From NCBI RefSeq assembly GCF_001429165.1, contig NZ_LMIR01000001.1, forward strand, positions 270,875-334,874: a stretch of 64,000 nucleotides of DNA, given 5' to 3'. A model generated the notes under the pieces. It ran no database searches. It was not told the DNA's origin and saw only the letters and a program-made list of their open reading frames with translations. Positions 17,473 through 26,276 of the stretch are shown piece after piece (positions within the stretch are counted from its first letter, which is position 1; each line of letters begins with the position of its first letter). Source of the DNA: Agromyces sp. Root81. Lineage in GTDB: Bacteria; Actinomycetota; Actinomycetes; Actinomycetales; Microbacteriaceae. The translations under genes and the position numbers were made by a program.

Positions 17473-18039
17473 TCAGGCGTCGAGGTCGTCGACCCCGGGC
17501 ATCCACTGCTGGCCGGGCTTGCCCCAGCCGAGCTTGCGGATGATCTTCGCGAGGATGCGCTGATCGCGCTCACCGAGGCGGTCGGTGTAGAGCGTTCCGT
17601 CGAGGTGGTCGTACTCGTGCTGGAAGATGCGGGCGAGCCATCCCTCTGCCTCGATCTCGAAGCGTTCGCCGTCGAGATCGGTCGCACGGAGGATCGCACG
17701 GTCGGCCCGGCGGAGCCCGAAGCGCTCACCGGGGACCGAGAGGCACCCCTCGGACTCCTCGTCGAGATCGGGCTCGCCCGCCGGCGGCGGCGAGATCCAC
17801 AGCTCGGGGTTGATCGCGACTCCCCGCCAGCGAGTGCCGGCCTCGTCGACCCATCCGTAGGTGAACAGACGCAGCCCCACACCGACCTGCGGGCCGGCGA
17901 GACCGACGCCGGGCGCGGCATCCATCGTCTCGAACATGTCGGCCACGAGGGCGCGGATCTCGTCGTCGATCTGCTCGACGGGGAGGGCGGGGGAATGCAG
18001 CACCGGGTCGCCGGTGATTCGAATGGGGAGCACGGCCAT
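17473..18039 (-). CDS. def: Peptide deformylase
   Basis: 188 residues. It removes the N-terminal formyl group from nascent proteins. All three motifs are present: GVGLAGPQVG at residues 44-53, EGCLSVP at 97-103 (metal ligand Cys99) and QHEYDHLDG at 140-148 (metal ligands His141 and His145, catalytic Glu142). The start is ATG at 18039; the frame continues upstream but that stretch overlaps the divergent transporter gene. Forty bases separate the two divergent starts. A second def copy is often found elsewhere in such genomes; I cannot tell whether this is the main one. Confidence 0.95.
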   Translation of the reverse strand: MAVLPIRITGDPVLHSPALPVEQIDDEIRALVADMFETMDAAPGVGLAGPQVGVGLRLFTYGWVDEAGTRWRGVAINPELWISPPPAGEPDLDEESEGCLSVPGERFGLRRADRAILRATDLDGERFEIEAEGWLARIFQHEYDHLDGTLYTDRLGERDQRILAKIIRKLGWGKPGQQWMPGVDDLDA

Positions 18040-18079
18040 TCGGCAAGGATATCCGTCACGGAACGGGTAGGGTCGATGC

Positions 18080-18997
18080 GTGGAACCGGACCTGAGCGAC
18101 CTCACCGAGCAGATCGCACTCGACCCCACCCAGTTCATCGGGATCCCGCTGGCCCTCGTCGGCGCGGTGTTCCTCTCCCTCGGAGCGCAGTTCCAGCACC
18201 GGGGCGTGGTCAAGGTCGAGTCGCGCACCGTCGACAGTTTCGGCAAGGGGCTGAACTTCAAGCAGCTCACGCTGCTGCTGGCCCGGCCCTCGTGGGTCCT
18301 CGGCACCGTCATGCTGGGCCTCGCGATCGTCTTCCAGCTGTCGAGCCTCTACTTCGCCCCGCTGATCGTGGTGCAGCCGCTCGGGGCCATCGCGCTCGTC
18401 ATCACCTCGATCCTCAACTCGCGCATCAATCACGTGAAGCTGAATCGGAAGTCGATCACGGCGATCGTGATGTGCGTGGGCGGCGTGTTCCTCTTCGTCG
18501 GCGTCGCCGCATTCACGGCGGTCGACAAGCCGGTCACCGACCGGCAGCTCATCACGATCCTCATCATCCTCGCCGTCGTGCTCGCGGCCGCCGGTGTCAC
18601 GTTCGCGCTGTTCCGCCAGCACATCCGTGCGATCTACTACGTCATCATGGCCGGCGTGCTCTACGGCTTCGTGGCCACCCTCGCCAAGGTCGTGATCGGC
18701 CGGGTGGAGCAGGGGGAGTTCGAGTGGCTCACCGCCCTCTGCGTGATCGGACTGCTCGGCGCGGCCGCCCTCGGCGCGTACTTCGTGCAGAACGCGTACG
18801 CCTCGGGCCCGCCCGACCTGGTCATCGCCGGGCTGACGGTCGTCGACCCGATGGTCGCCGTCGCGATCGGCATCGCCGTGCTCGGCGAGGCCTCGCAGGC
18901 GCCCCTCTGGGCGATCGGCGTGTTCATCGTGGCCGGGGTCATCGCCGTGTGGGGCGTCTTCCAGCTCGCCCGCAACCACCCCCAGACGCGCCTGTGA
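18080..18997 (+). CDS. DMT superfamily (EamA/NIPA-like) transporter
   Basis: 305 residues with about nine to ten membrane helices and no signal peptide. The repeated pattern (SLGAQFQHRGVVKVESRT early on, then VQPLGAIALVITSILNSR) and the closing helices IAGLTVVDPMVAVAIGIAVLGE match drug/metabolite transporter family proteins of the kind also related to NIPA magnesium transporters. The GTG start at 18080 lies 40 bases from the divergent def gene. The substrate is unknown. Confidence 0.82.
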   Translation: MEPDLSDLTEQIALDPTQFIGIPLALVGAVFLSLGAQFQHRGVVKVESRTVDSFGKGLNFKQLTLLLARPSWVLGTVMLGLAIVFQLSSLYFAPLIVVQPLGAIALVITSILNSRINHVKLNRKSITAIVMCVGGVFLFVGVAAFTAVDKPVTDRQLITILIILAVVLAAAGVTFALFRQHIRAIYYVIMAGVLYGFVATLAKVVIGRVEQGEFEWLTALCVIGLLGAAALGAYFVQNAYASGPPDLVIAGLTVVDPMVAVAIGIAVLGEASQAPLWAIGVFIVAGVIAVWGVFQLARNHPQTRL

Positions 18998-19157
18998 GCT
19001 GAGCGAGCGCTGCTCCGGCGACATGCGAGTGCAGGGGAGGACCTCCTGCGCTGCGTAGACTATCGTCGGATTCAGTCCGCGCGCCGATCCGCCTGTCGCG
19101 GCGCCCCGACGAGGGCCGATCGCCCTCGATCCCTTGAATGGTGAGGAACAACCCCAC

Positions 19158-20411
19158 GTGTCTGACACCCCCGGTGCGAGTACCGCCGGCACCGCCGGAG
19201 CCGAGACCGAGCGACCGCTCACGGTCCTGATCGGCGCCGACACCTTCGCCCCCAACGTCAACGGCGCCGCACGGTTCGCCGAGCGCCTCGCCGCCGGACT
19301 CGCAGAGCGAGGTCACGACGTTCATGTCATGGCCCCGGCCGGCAACCGCAAGCACGGAACCTGGAAGGAGGTGCACGAGGGTCAGGAGATCACCGCGCAC
19401 CGCCTGCGCAGCTGGCGCTGGTATCCGCACGACTGGCTGCGGTTCGCGTTGCCGTGGCGCATCAGGCAGAACAGCGCCAGGGTCATCGACCAGGTCAAGC
19501 CCGACGTCGTGCACTTCCAGTCGCACATCATCACCGGTCGCGGTCTCTCGGTCGAAGCCGAGAAGCGCGGCATCCGCATCATCGGCACCAACCACTTCAT
19601 GCCCGAGAACATGCTCGAGTTCACCCTGCTGCCCTCGGCGTGGCAGGAGTGGGCGGTGGGACTTGCCTGGAAGGCCGCCGGTCGCACGTTCGGCCGCGCT
19701 GAGTCCGTCACGACGCCCACCCGCAAGGCCGCGCAATTCCTCGAGAAGCACACCGGCCTCGTCGGCGTGCACGCGATCTCGTGCGGCATCGATGCGCACA
19801 AGTACTCGCCGAACTGGGAGCCGCGCACCGAGAACCGCATCATCTTCGTCGGCCGGGTGACCGGCGAGAAGCAGATCGACGTGCTCCTGCGCGCGCTCAC
19901 CCTGCTGCCGAAGGAGCTCGACGCGAAGGTCGAGATCGTCGGCGGTGGTGACCAGAAGAAGCACCTCGAGCACATGGCGGTCGACCTCGGCATCGCCGAC
20001 CGGGTGACGTTCACCGGCTACGTGACCGACGAGCAGCTGCGTGAGGCGTACCACCGCGCGACGGTGCTCGCGATGCCGTCGATCGCGGAGCTGCAGAGCA
20101 TCGTCACCATGGAGGCCATGGCCTCGGCGCTGCCGGTCGTCGCGGCGAACGCGATGGCGCTCCCGCACCTCGTGCACGACGGCGAGAACGGCTACCTCTT
20201 CGAGCCCGGCAGCGCAGAAGACCTCGCCGCGAAGCTCCGCATCGTTCTCGAGGCGTCGCCCGCCGAGTACCGCGCCCTGAAGGAGGGCTCGATCCGGCTC
20301 ATCGCGGCACACGACATCCAGCGCACGATCTCCACCTTCGAGAGTCTGTATCGTGGGAAGCCGGTGACCGACCCGGTCACCGATGTCGCACCGGCCGTCG
20401 CTCCCGAGTGA
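19158..20411 (+). CDS. GT4 family glycosyltransferase
   Basis: 417 residues from GTG 19158; a TTG at 19134 in the same frame is an alternative start, but the GTGAGGA before 19158 looks like its ribosome-binding site. The protein has two Rossmann-like halves (GT-B fold): ADTFAPNVNGAARFAERLA near the N-terminus, a linker near residue 200, VGRVTGEKQIDVLL at the start of the second half, and the EX7E pattern as ELQSIVTME. It resembles actinobacterial alpha-mannosyltransferases that act on lipid or cell-wall acceptors; donor and acceptor are inferred only. The CAT tRNA begins 10 bases after its stop. Confidence 0.88.
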   Translation: MSDTPGASTAGTAGAETERPLTVLIGADTFAPNVNGAARFAERLAAGLAERGHDVHVMAPAGNRKHGTWKEVHEGQEITAHRLRSWRWYPHDWLRFALPWRIRQNSARVIDQVKPDVVHFQSHIITGRGLSVEAEKRGIRIIGTNHFMPENMLEFTLLPSAWQEWAVGLAWKAAGRTFGRAESVTTPTRKAAQFLEKHTGLVGVHAISCGIDAHKYSPNWEPRTENRIIFVGRVTGEKQIDVLLRALTLLPKELDAKVEIVGGGDQKKHLEHMAVDLGIADRVTFTGYVTDEQLREAYHRATVLAMPSIAELQSIVTMEAMASALPVVAANAMALPHLVHDGENGYLFEPGSAEDLAAKLRIVLEASPAEYRALKEGSIRLIAAHDIQRTISTFESLYRGKPVTDPVTDVAPAVAPE

Positions 20412-20421
20412 TCCGGCGCGT

Positions 20422-20495
20422 GGGGCGGTAGCTCAGCTGGTCAGAGCAGTGGACTCATAATCCATCGGTCACGGGTTCAAGTCCCGTCCGCCCTA
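20422..20495 (+). tRNA. tRNA with CAT anticodon (elongator Met or Ile2)
   Basis: A 74-base cloverleaf: acceptor GGGGCGG (20422-20428) pairs with CCGCCCT (20488-20494) with a G1-U72 wobble, the anticodon stem GTGGA/TCCAT encloses loop CTCATAA with CAT at 20456-20458, and the T arm is ACGGG-TTCAAGT-CCCGT. The discriminator is A. It is not the initiator, because the anticodon stem lacks the three G-C pairs. Elongator Met and TilS-modified Ile2 both have this loop, so the identity is left open. Its 3' end is the integration site of the island that follows. Confidence 0.94.
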
Positions 20496-20496
20496 C
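20462..20496 (+). repeat. attL: tRNA 3' end, left copy of a 35-bp direct repeat
   Basis: These 35 bases, from the 3' strand of the anticodon stem to one base past the discriminator of the CAT tRNA, recur without a mismatch at 37697-37731. The repeat begins CCATCGGTCACGGG and ends CCGCCCTAC. Duplication of a tRNA 3' end is the hallmark of site-specific integration by tyrosine recombinases. The tRNA gene itself stays intact at this side. Confidence 0.93.
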
Positions 20497-20801
20497 CGTA
20501 AATGGATGTGATCAGCCTTTCTTGCCTCCAGCGGAAGGCATTGACTGAGTTGCGCCTGAGTGACTCTTGAGTTCGTGTGTCGCTGGCTCTCCCCGCCGAT
20601 TCGGGATCACACGAATCAAGTGATGCGACCCATCGGAGTCAGGGCGACAGTGAAGCCCGAAGGTGGGTCGCGCAATCGGCTCCTCCCTCATGAGCTGCAG
20701 CGGGAGCGCCGATGTGTGGTCCCGAACAGCGAGCAGACGGTCGAGGTGCTTGAGCAGTCGACGGTCTCGCCCATTCGAATGCGTAAGTTACGAGGTATCC
20801 C
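20497..20801. other. Island left end, non-coding
   Basis: 305 bases between the tRNA and the YihY-like gene. No open frame is convincing on either strand. It contains one copy of an imperfect repeat (20509-20555) with a small hairpin TGCCT...AGGCA and probably the promoter of the YihY-like gene. Confidence 0.6.
20509..20555 (+). repeat. Imperfect repeat, copy 1 (see 39624-39669)
   Basis: Starts TGATCAGCCTTTCTTGCCT, carries a short hairpin and ends GTTGCGC. The first 32 bases match the copy at 39624 at 26 positions, and both end in GTTGCGC. It lies 13 bases past attL. Confidence 0.6.
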
Positions 20802-21671
20802 ATGGCTCAGTTGCCGGTGAACCGACTGGCGCGGGCGGGCGTGCGCTCGGCTGGCGGTCGCTTCGTGATGCGCGCTCTCCGAGACATCCGTGAGCTCGAA
20901 CTGTTCGATCGAGCGATGACGCTCGCTGCACAGGCGTTCACCTCCATCCTTCCGGTTCTGATCGTCGCTGGCTCGTTGCGGGGGAGCTTGAATCCAGAGG
21001 CGAATTCGTTGGTCGCCAACAATCTCGGCCTCGATGATCGCACCGCAGACCTGGTGCAGCAGTCCATGCCTCAGCAGGTCGAGGGCGTGACGCTCACGCA
21101 AGTCATCGCCGCACTGCTGCTCATCGTCGCCGCGACCTCCTTCGCCCGCGCGCTCGAGCGTTGCTTCCTGAGGATCTGGAAGACGCCGAAGGCCAGCATC
21201 CGCTTCGCGTGGCGTTGGGTCGCCGGGATCGTCGCGATCGTCATCGGATTGCTCGTCGTGGTCGCGACTCGCAACATCGTGCGCGGCACGGATGCCATCT
21301 CGGTGCTCGAGTTCATCCTCGAGGCGGCGATCTGGAGTGCGCTGTGGTGGATCGCGTCCTGGGTCGTGGTCAACCGCAGCATCAGCCTGCGGGCGCTTCT
21401 GCCGGGATCGGTGCTCGCCGGGCTCGGATTCGCCGTGGCCACGGTTGTGGGCCGCGCATATCTGCCGGGGGCGCTCGCTGCCTCCGCCGAGCAATTCGGC
21501 GTACTCGGACTCGCCTTCTCATACATCGGGTGGTTGTTCGTGCTGATGTCAGTGCTCCTTGTCGCGGTGACCATCGGTCGCGTCATTCACTTGGCCTTGA
21601 TCGGGCAGTTGTGGAGCCGCTCAGGCGAAGCGGCCGAAGCTCGCACATCGACAGACAGGGACCGGAAATGA
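20802..21671 (+). CDS. YihY/BrkB family inner-membrane protein
   Basis: 289 residues with about six membrane helices and the family pattern: an N-terminal amphipathic region RALRDIRELELFDRAMTLAAQ (interfacial), AAQAFTSILPVLI, a middle helix pair around residues 105-165, and the late segment LGLAFSYIGWLFVLMSVLLV. YihY/BrkB proteins are envelope proteins of unknown molecular function, once annotated as ribonuclease BN or virulence factor BrkB. The start is ATG 20802. It is the first gene of the island, reading away from the tRNA, and converges on the lipoprotein gene behind a GC hairpin. Confidence 0.85.
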   Translation: MAQLPVNRLARAGVRSAGGRFVMRALRDIRELELFDRAMTLAAQAFTSILPVLIVAGSLRGSLNPEANSLVANNLGLDDRTADLVQQSMPQQVEGVTLTQVIAALLLIVAATSFARALERCFLRIWKTPKASIRFAWRWVAGIVAIVIGLLVVVATRNIVRGTDAISVLEFILEAAIWSALWWIASWVVVNRSISLRALLPGSVLAGLGFAVATVVGRAYLPGALAASAEQFGVLGLAFSYIGWLFVLMSVLLVAVTIGRVIHLALIGQLWSRSGEAAEARTSTDRDRK

Positions 21672-21675
21672 GCCG

Positions 21676-21702
21676 CGCCCGCGAAGGCGATCCACGCGGG
21701 CG
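21676..21702 (+). terminator. GC-rich hairpin between convergent genes
   Basis: An 8-bp perfect stem (CGCCCGCG 21676-21683, CGCGGGCG 21695-21702) lies 5 bases after the YihY-like stop codon and in front of the 3' end of the convergent lipoprotein gene. No T run. Confidence 0.5.
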
Positions 21703-21731
21703 TGATACAGCGTCGCGACACGGCTCCGGAC

Positions 21732-22166
21732 TCAGCCTTCAGGCTGCTGAGTAGCGCACGCTGCGTTGATCTTCTCAACCGCCTCCCGGATCTCCGTCTG
21801 TTGCTCCGCCATCGCGTCGACGTCGAGTTCACCCTCTGGGTCGGTCGGTAGCGCGCCGACCGCCACCGCCGCCTCGCTGAGCGTCGCATCAAGCGCTTCC
21901 AGTGCGTTGGCGCTGTCGGGGTTGTCGGCCTTCTCGGCCAACGTTCCCGCGCGCTCGCCGTACCCCTCGAGGGTCGCCTGAATCTCGGCGGGGTCGTCGG
22001 CCGACGCGAGTGCGTTCTGCGCGCCGTTCGACAGGTCGCGCAGCGCATCCTGAATCGTCGCGCACGCGTCGGCGACCGACGTGGGAGCGGTGCCATCGGC
22101 GGCGCAGCCCGAGAGCACGAGTGCAGCTGCGAAGGCGAGTGCGGTGGTCGTGCTGGTTCCATTCAT
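21732..22166 (-). CDS. Small secreted lipoprotein of unknown function
   Basis: 144 residues. ATG at 22166 is preceded by GGGGAAG on the minus strand. The N-terminus is a lipoprotein signal peptide with lipobox LSGC (Cys at residue 21), so the mature protein would be anchored to the outer face of the membrane. The remainder is acidic, Ala-rich and probably all helical, with two further cysteines (ADACATI near residue 34 and NAACATQ near the C-terminus) that may pair. No family recognised. It reads in the same direction as the channel and DUF2252 genes upstream. Confidence 0.75.
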   Translation of the reverse strand: MNGTSTTTALAFAAALVLSGCAADGTAPTSVADACATIQDALRDLSNGAQNALASADDPAEIQATLEGYGERAGTLAEKADNPDSANALEALDATLSEAAVAVGALPTDPEGELDVDAMAEQQTEIREAVEKINAACATQQPEG

Positions 22167-22313
22167 GGTGACTTCCCCGATCCGGGTGCGCCCGGTTGGA
22201 GCACCCTCCGAATTTGGTGCGCCAGATGGTGGGCACCGAATGTGATCCACGCACGGAGTGCGTGATCCGATCAAGCAATTCGACCTGCAGTGGCTCCGGT
22301 CGCCGATGCGGGC

Positions 22314-22877
22314 TCATGATTCGTCCCCTTCGTCGGCATCAGTGTCCTTGGTCGCTCGACCCCGTTGGACCGCGGCGGTGAGCAGTCGGACGCCGGCGCC
22401 CAGGACGACCAGGTTCAAGATCATCTGGATCATGGCGAGGACACGCGCGGACTCGCTGGCCGGGCTGATGTCGCCGAAGCCGACCGTGGAGAACACGGTG
22501 ACAGTGAAGTACAGGGTGTCGACGCGGCTGAGGGGATCGGTGCTGAAGCTCGCGGGGTCGTCGCGTGCCATCAGGAAGTATGTGGCGGCGAACAGCAGGA
22601 GGTACAGGGGGACGATGACGGCGAGTGCCACGATCCCGCGACGTCCCGGTTGCGGCGACCGGAGGATCGCACGGATCTGCCACCACGATGCGGCGACCAA
22701 CACCAGCGGGGCCAGCACCAGAACGACGGAGATGGGCACTCCGTCGATCCAGGTGAGTGGGGCCAGAAAGTAGAGAGCCACGAGCATGACGGTCATGATG
22801 AGGGCCTGGAGCAACCCGCGCAGGATGAACCGACGGCGCTCGGCACGCGACATGTCTGATGTGATCGTCCCGGTCAT
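22314..22877 (-). CDS. Potassium channel family protein (Ion_trans_2)
   Basis: 187 residues from ATG 22877. Two N-terminal helices (about 22-42 and 48-66) precede the pore module: an outer helix (about 80-103), the pore loop VDTLYFTVTVFSTVGFGDI with selectivity filter TVGFG, and an inner helix MIQMILNLVVLGAGVRLL. The C-terminus is short and polar, with no RCK/TrkA-N regulatory domain. It would form a tetrameric K+-type channel without obvious ligand gating. Island neighbours are DUF2252 (52 bases upstream) and the small lipoprotein downstream. Confidence 0.88.
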   Translation of the reverse strand: MTGTITSDMSRAERRRFILRGLLQALIMTVMLVALYFLAPLTWIDGVPISVVLVLAPLVLVAASWWQIRAILRSPQPGRRGIVALAVIVPLYLLLFAATYFLMARDDPASFSTDPLSRVDTLYFTVTVFSTVGFGDISPASESARVLAMIQMILNLVVLGAGVRLLTAAVQRGRATKDTDADEGDES

Positions 22878-22929
22878 CTCGCCCTCCGCTCCCAGCTGTG
22901 CGTCGTCCCTGCGTCCTCGGCGAGCATGC

Positions 22930-24384
22930 TCACGCAGGGTCGGCTGCTTCGAGCCGCCCCGATGCCACTGCATCGGCGAAGGCCGAGTAGTCACGATCAT
23001 TCTGGTCGGCGTAGTCCCGAGCGAACGCAGCGATCGCATGGTCGAAGCGGTCGCTCCGGCCCAGATATGCGGCGATGGCGACACGGTCGCCTGCACGTGA
23101 ATGGGCGCGAGCGAGGGTCTCGCCGCAGATGTGTGCGTAGGCTTTGGCGGCCGCAGCATTCATGGTGTCGACGTCGGCGGAGCCCTTCCAGTCGTGCAGC
23201 TGCCGAATGTAGAAGTCGCGTTCGATTCCATCCACGCCTGGCTCGCGGCGCCAGCCGAGGAAGAGGTCGCTGGCCGCCTGCATCAGACGTTGCCCTCTGA
23301 CCACGCGTTCGCCGTGGTTCTCGTATCTGCTCGGCGGCAGGAATCGCTCCAGCACTGACGCCTCGGCTTGCTTGGCCTGCAGGAGGAGCGGGTCCTGATC
23401 GTCGCGACCGCGCAACAGGACGATCCACGCGCGTGTGCCGACGCTGCCGACGCCCACGACTTTACGAGCCATGTGCACGTACGAGAATTCACGCATCGGA
23501 TGATTCTGCTGATGCAGCGTCGACTGGTAGGTGGCCAGCACCTCCCGCATCCATTCCTCCTCCTGATCCCTCGTGCGGCCCTGTGGGAGGAGCTGCTCGA
23601 TCGGAACGATGAGCGGGGGATCAGCGGCGATCCGGAGCTCGCCATCGATCACCTCGACGAGCTTGGCGACGGCGCGAGTGCTGTCCTTCGTGCGTGCCTT
23701 CGCGAGTGCGGCGTCGGTGCGCTTCGCCAGCTTGTCAGCGGTGCGCTTGGACTGCCCGGCTGTGATCACATCGAGTATCCGGTCTGCGTCGAGCCGGTCG
23801 TACCAGGCGTCGAGTACTCGGTTCTCCGCCAGCTGCAGCATCCGCTCGCGATAGCCGCGCACGACGGTGAGGTTGATTTCTCGGCGCTGTTCGTCGGTGA
23901 AGTCACGACTCCGGCCGGCGACCTCGAAGCTCGCCGCGAGTCTCTTGACATCCCACTCCCACGGCCCGGGCAGCGTCTCGTCGAAATCGTTCATATCGAA
24001 TATGAGGGTGCGTTCGGGCGTGCCGAAGACGCCGAAGTTCGACAGGTGCGCGTCCCCGCAGATCTGGGTCGTGATTCCTGACACCGGTGTTCCCGCCAGA
24101 TCGGCCGCCATCAGCAGCGCCGCGCCGCGGTAGAACGTGAATGGCGACACGAGCATGCGCGCATGTCGGATCGGTACCAGTTCCGGCACGCGAGTCGTCG
24201 CCTGCTCCTCGAGCAGGGCGACCGGATCGGGCCGACCTGGCGGGGGCGTCCAGCCCTCGTGGGTGGAGCGAGGCGTGCGCCGCCGCGCTTCTCGGCCGTA
24301 CTCGACCCGAGCGGCGAAATCGCCGGCCATCGATGGAAGCTCGTTGGATGGTTCCTGATCAGCGATTGCGGTCTGCGTGGTCAT
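22930..24384 (-). CDS. DUF2252 domain protein
   Basis: 484 residues, no signal peptide, the usual length for DUF2252. The segment TQICGDAHLSNFGVF near residue 108, followed about 15 residues later by LIFDMNDFDE, resembles the catalytic-loop (GDxHxxN) and metal-binding (D-F) motifs of aminoglycoside phosphotransferase/HipA-like kinases. A kinase-like activity is therefore plausible but unproven for this family. Other conserved pieces are EWDVKRLAAS and REFSYVHMARKVVGVGSVG. It starts with ATG 24384 and is divergent from the AI-2E family gene. It probably heads a unit with the channel and lipoprotein genes. Confidence 0.85.
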   Translation of the reverse strand: MTTQTAIADQEPSNELPSMAGDFAARVEYGREARRRTPRSTHEGWTPPPGRPDPVALLEEQATTRVPELVPIRHARMLVSPFTFYRGAALLMAADLAGTPVSGITTQICGDAHLSNFGVFGTPERTLIFDMNDFDETLPGPWEWDVKRLAASFEVAGRSRDFTDEQRREINLTVVRGYRERMLQLAENRVLDAWYDRLDADRILDVITAGQSKRTADKLAKRTDAALAKARTKDSTRAVAKLVEVIDGELRIAADPPLIVPIEQLLPQGRTRDQEEEWMREVLATYQSTLHQQNHPMREFSYVHMARKVVGVGSVGTRAWIVLLRGRDDQDPLLLQAKQAEASVLERFLPPSRYENHGERVVRGQRLMQAASDLFLGWRREPGVDGIERDFYIRQLHDWKGSADVDTMNAAAAKAYAHICGETLARAHSRAGDRVAIAAYLGRSDRFDHAIAAFARDYADQNDRDYSAFADAVASGRLEAADPA

Positions 24385-24638
24385 TTCCGGAAGCTCCCAT
24401 CCGTCGGCGACTCCACGGCAACGGGCGGTTCGATCTCACGAGTCGCCGCTGTCGGAGCGCGTTCCTGCATGGCTGTAGGCCGCGATCAGTACATCCGGAG
24501 GGGCCACAAGCGGCATCACTCTCTTTAAGTGATTCGGACATTCGAAGCGGTGGCTACCGTCGTCGGCGAACGCGATGGGGCTTTGGTCAGGGACCGACTG
24601 CATCGTGAGCGGACCCATGAACCGAGATCGGAGACATC

Positions 24639-25901
24639 ATGCGGTGGAACAGGAAGCGATCGAAGGAAGCGCCGAGCGGGGGAGACCGGACTTACGCTCC
24701 GGCGCCTGCAGAGCCTCCGAATGCGCACCGCAACGCGTTCATCATGATGGGACTCGGAGGGGCGACCATCGCGGCCTTCGGCCTCGCGGCGATCGCCGGC
24801 GTCTTCGCCCCGTTCTTCCTCGGCGTCGTGCTGACGATCTGCGTGCACCCGCTCCGCGTGTGGCTCGAGAAGCACGGCGTCTCCCGCGGCATCGCGACCG
24901 GGGCCGTGATCATCACCGTCATCGGCCTGCTGCTCGCACTCGGGTACGCGATGCTGGTCGCGTTCGGGCAGTTCGGCGCCCTGCTGGCGGAGTTCAGCGA
25001 CCAGATCGCCGCGTTCGGGCAGGATGTCGCGGCCTGGCTGTCCTCGATCGGCGTCGCCGCCGGCGAGGTCGACGACCTCTCCGCGAGTTTCGACCCGTCG
25101 ACAGTGGTCGGGTTCGTCGGCGGTCTGATCGGCGGCATCACGGGCTTGACCTCGCTCCTCGTCATCGTGTTCACCATGCTGCTGCTCATGGGCATGGACG
25201 CCGCGTTCGTGCCGACGCTGCTCAAGCAGCTGTACCCGGCACGCCCGCTCGTCGTCGCCTCACTCGTGACCTACGGCGCGAACGTGCGTCGGTACATGGT
25301 CGCGACCACCGTGCTCGGGATCGCCCAGGGCGTGGTCGATTGGATCGCATTGGTCATCATCGGCGTGCCAGGCGCATTCATCTGGGGCCTGCTCGCGTTC
25401 GTCTGCTCGTTCATCCCGAACGTCGGGTACTTCCTTGCGCTCATTCCGCCGATCATCTTCGCCGCACTGGTCGGTGGGTGGCCGATGGTCATCGTCGTCA
25501 TCGTCGTGTATGCCGTCATCAACGGCGTCATCCAGTCGGTGATACAGCCGCGCGTCATCGGCAAGGCCGTCAACCTGAGCCAGACGATCACGTTCTTCTC
25601 GGTGCTGTTCTGGGCCGTCGTGATCGGCCCGATCGGCGCGATCCTCGCGATCCCGCTGACGCTCCTGGTACGCCTGATCCTCGTCGACTCGAACCCGCAG
25701 ATGAGCTGGATCCGCCCGCTGCTCGGCGAACTCGACGAGACGAAGGAGGCAATGGCGAGATTCGACGCCGAGGCCAAGGCTGAGCGCATGTCTCGAAGTG
25801 TCGTGAAGCCGAATGGAGTTCCGGAGGACGCGCCGCCCCGTCCGACCCCGCGCGAGGGGAGCGCGTCCTCGACTGACGCGTCTCGCCCGACCCATCGGTA
25901 G
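24639..25901 (+). CDS. AI-2E family transporter, island copy 1
   Basis: 420 residues with about eight membrane helices. Family traits: two N-terminal helices (about 30-75) joined by VLTICVHPLRVWLEK, a helical extramembrane segment, and the C-terminal core with GVPGAFIWGLLAFVCSFIPNVGY and VIQPRVIGKAVNLSQTITFFSVLFW. The family (UPF0118) was named after TqsA, but members have also been reported as Na+(Li+)/H+ antiporters, so the name does not fix the substrate. The N- and C-termini are long and polar. The start is ATG 24639. A CMD-like gene follows 15 bases later. Confidence 0.9.
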   Translation: MRWNRKRSKEAPSGGDRTYAPAPAEPPNAHRNAFIMMGLGGATIAAFGLAAIAGVFAPFFLGVVLTICVHPLRVWLEKHGVSRGIATGAVIITVIGLLLALGYAMLVAFGQFGALLAEFSDQIAAFGQDVAAWLSSIGVAAGEVDDLSASFDPSTVVGFVGGLIGGITGLTSLLVIVFTMLLLMGMDAAFVPTLLKQLYPARPLVVASLVTYGANVRRYMVATTVLGIAQGVVDWIALVIIGVPGAFIWGLLAFVCSFIPNVGYFLALIPPIIFAALVGGWPMVIVVIVVYAVINGVIQSVIQPRVIGKAVNLSQTITFFSVLFWAVVIGPIGAILAIPLTLLVRLILVDSNPQMSWIRPLLGELDETKEAMARFDAEAKAERMSRSVVKPNGVPEDAPPRPTPREGSASSTDASRPTHR

Positions 25902-25916
25902 CCGGGGAGGCAAATC

Positions 25917-26276
25917 GTGGACTACACCGAACGGCTGCGTCGCTTGGCGATCAACGCCGAGAGACTGGGAGAGACCAGCGCCGAAGGCGTCGGCACAGGT
26001 GATGCTTCTGTGCTCGATGCCAAAGCACTGGCTCTCGCCAGGATCGCGGCTCTCGTCGCAATGGGCGGCGCCGAGCCGTCGTTCGGATCATTGGCTGATG
26101 CGGCGGTGAGTGCTGGAGCCACGGCCGTTGAGATGGTGGATGTGCTCACCGGCATCATCGACATCGTGGGTGTTCCTCGAGCGGTCGTCGCCGCGCCTCA
26201 GCTGGCGATGGCGCTCGGCTACGACCTCGACGAGGGCGGCGACAGGGGAGGGGGTGCCGGCGTATGGCGGGGCTAA
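25917..26276 (+). CDS. CMD/AhpD-like protein without catalytic cysteines, copy 1
   Basis: 119 residues from GTG 25917, behind a GGGGAGG ribosome-binding site. The core LDAKALALARIAALVAMGG, then a helix AAVSAGATAVEMVDVLTGI and DIVGVPRAVVAAP, matches the carboxymuconolactone decarboxylase (CMD) fold. There is no cysteine anywhere in the protein, so an AhpD-type CxxC peroxidase reaction is impossible. A ligand-binding or structural role is more likely. It sits 15 bases after the AI-2E gene, probably in one unit, and overlaps the end of the convergent LuxR-type regulator by 4 bases. A paralogue lies at 32862-33218. Confidence 0.8.
   Translation: MDYTERLRRLAINAERLGETSAEGVGTGDASVLDAKALALARIAALVAMGGAEPSFGSLADAAVSAGATAVEMVDVLTGIIDIVGVPRAVVAAPQLAMALGYDLDEGGDRGGGAGVWRG

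Noticed and set aside
18430-18624. Short minus-strand frames inside the DMT transporter gene
   Set aside because: Shadow frames of a clear membrane protein gene.
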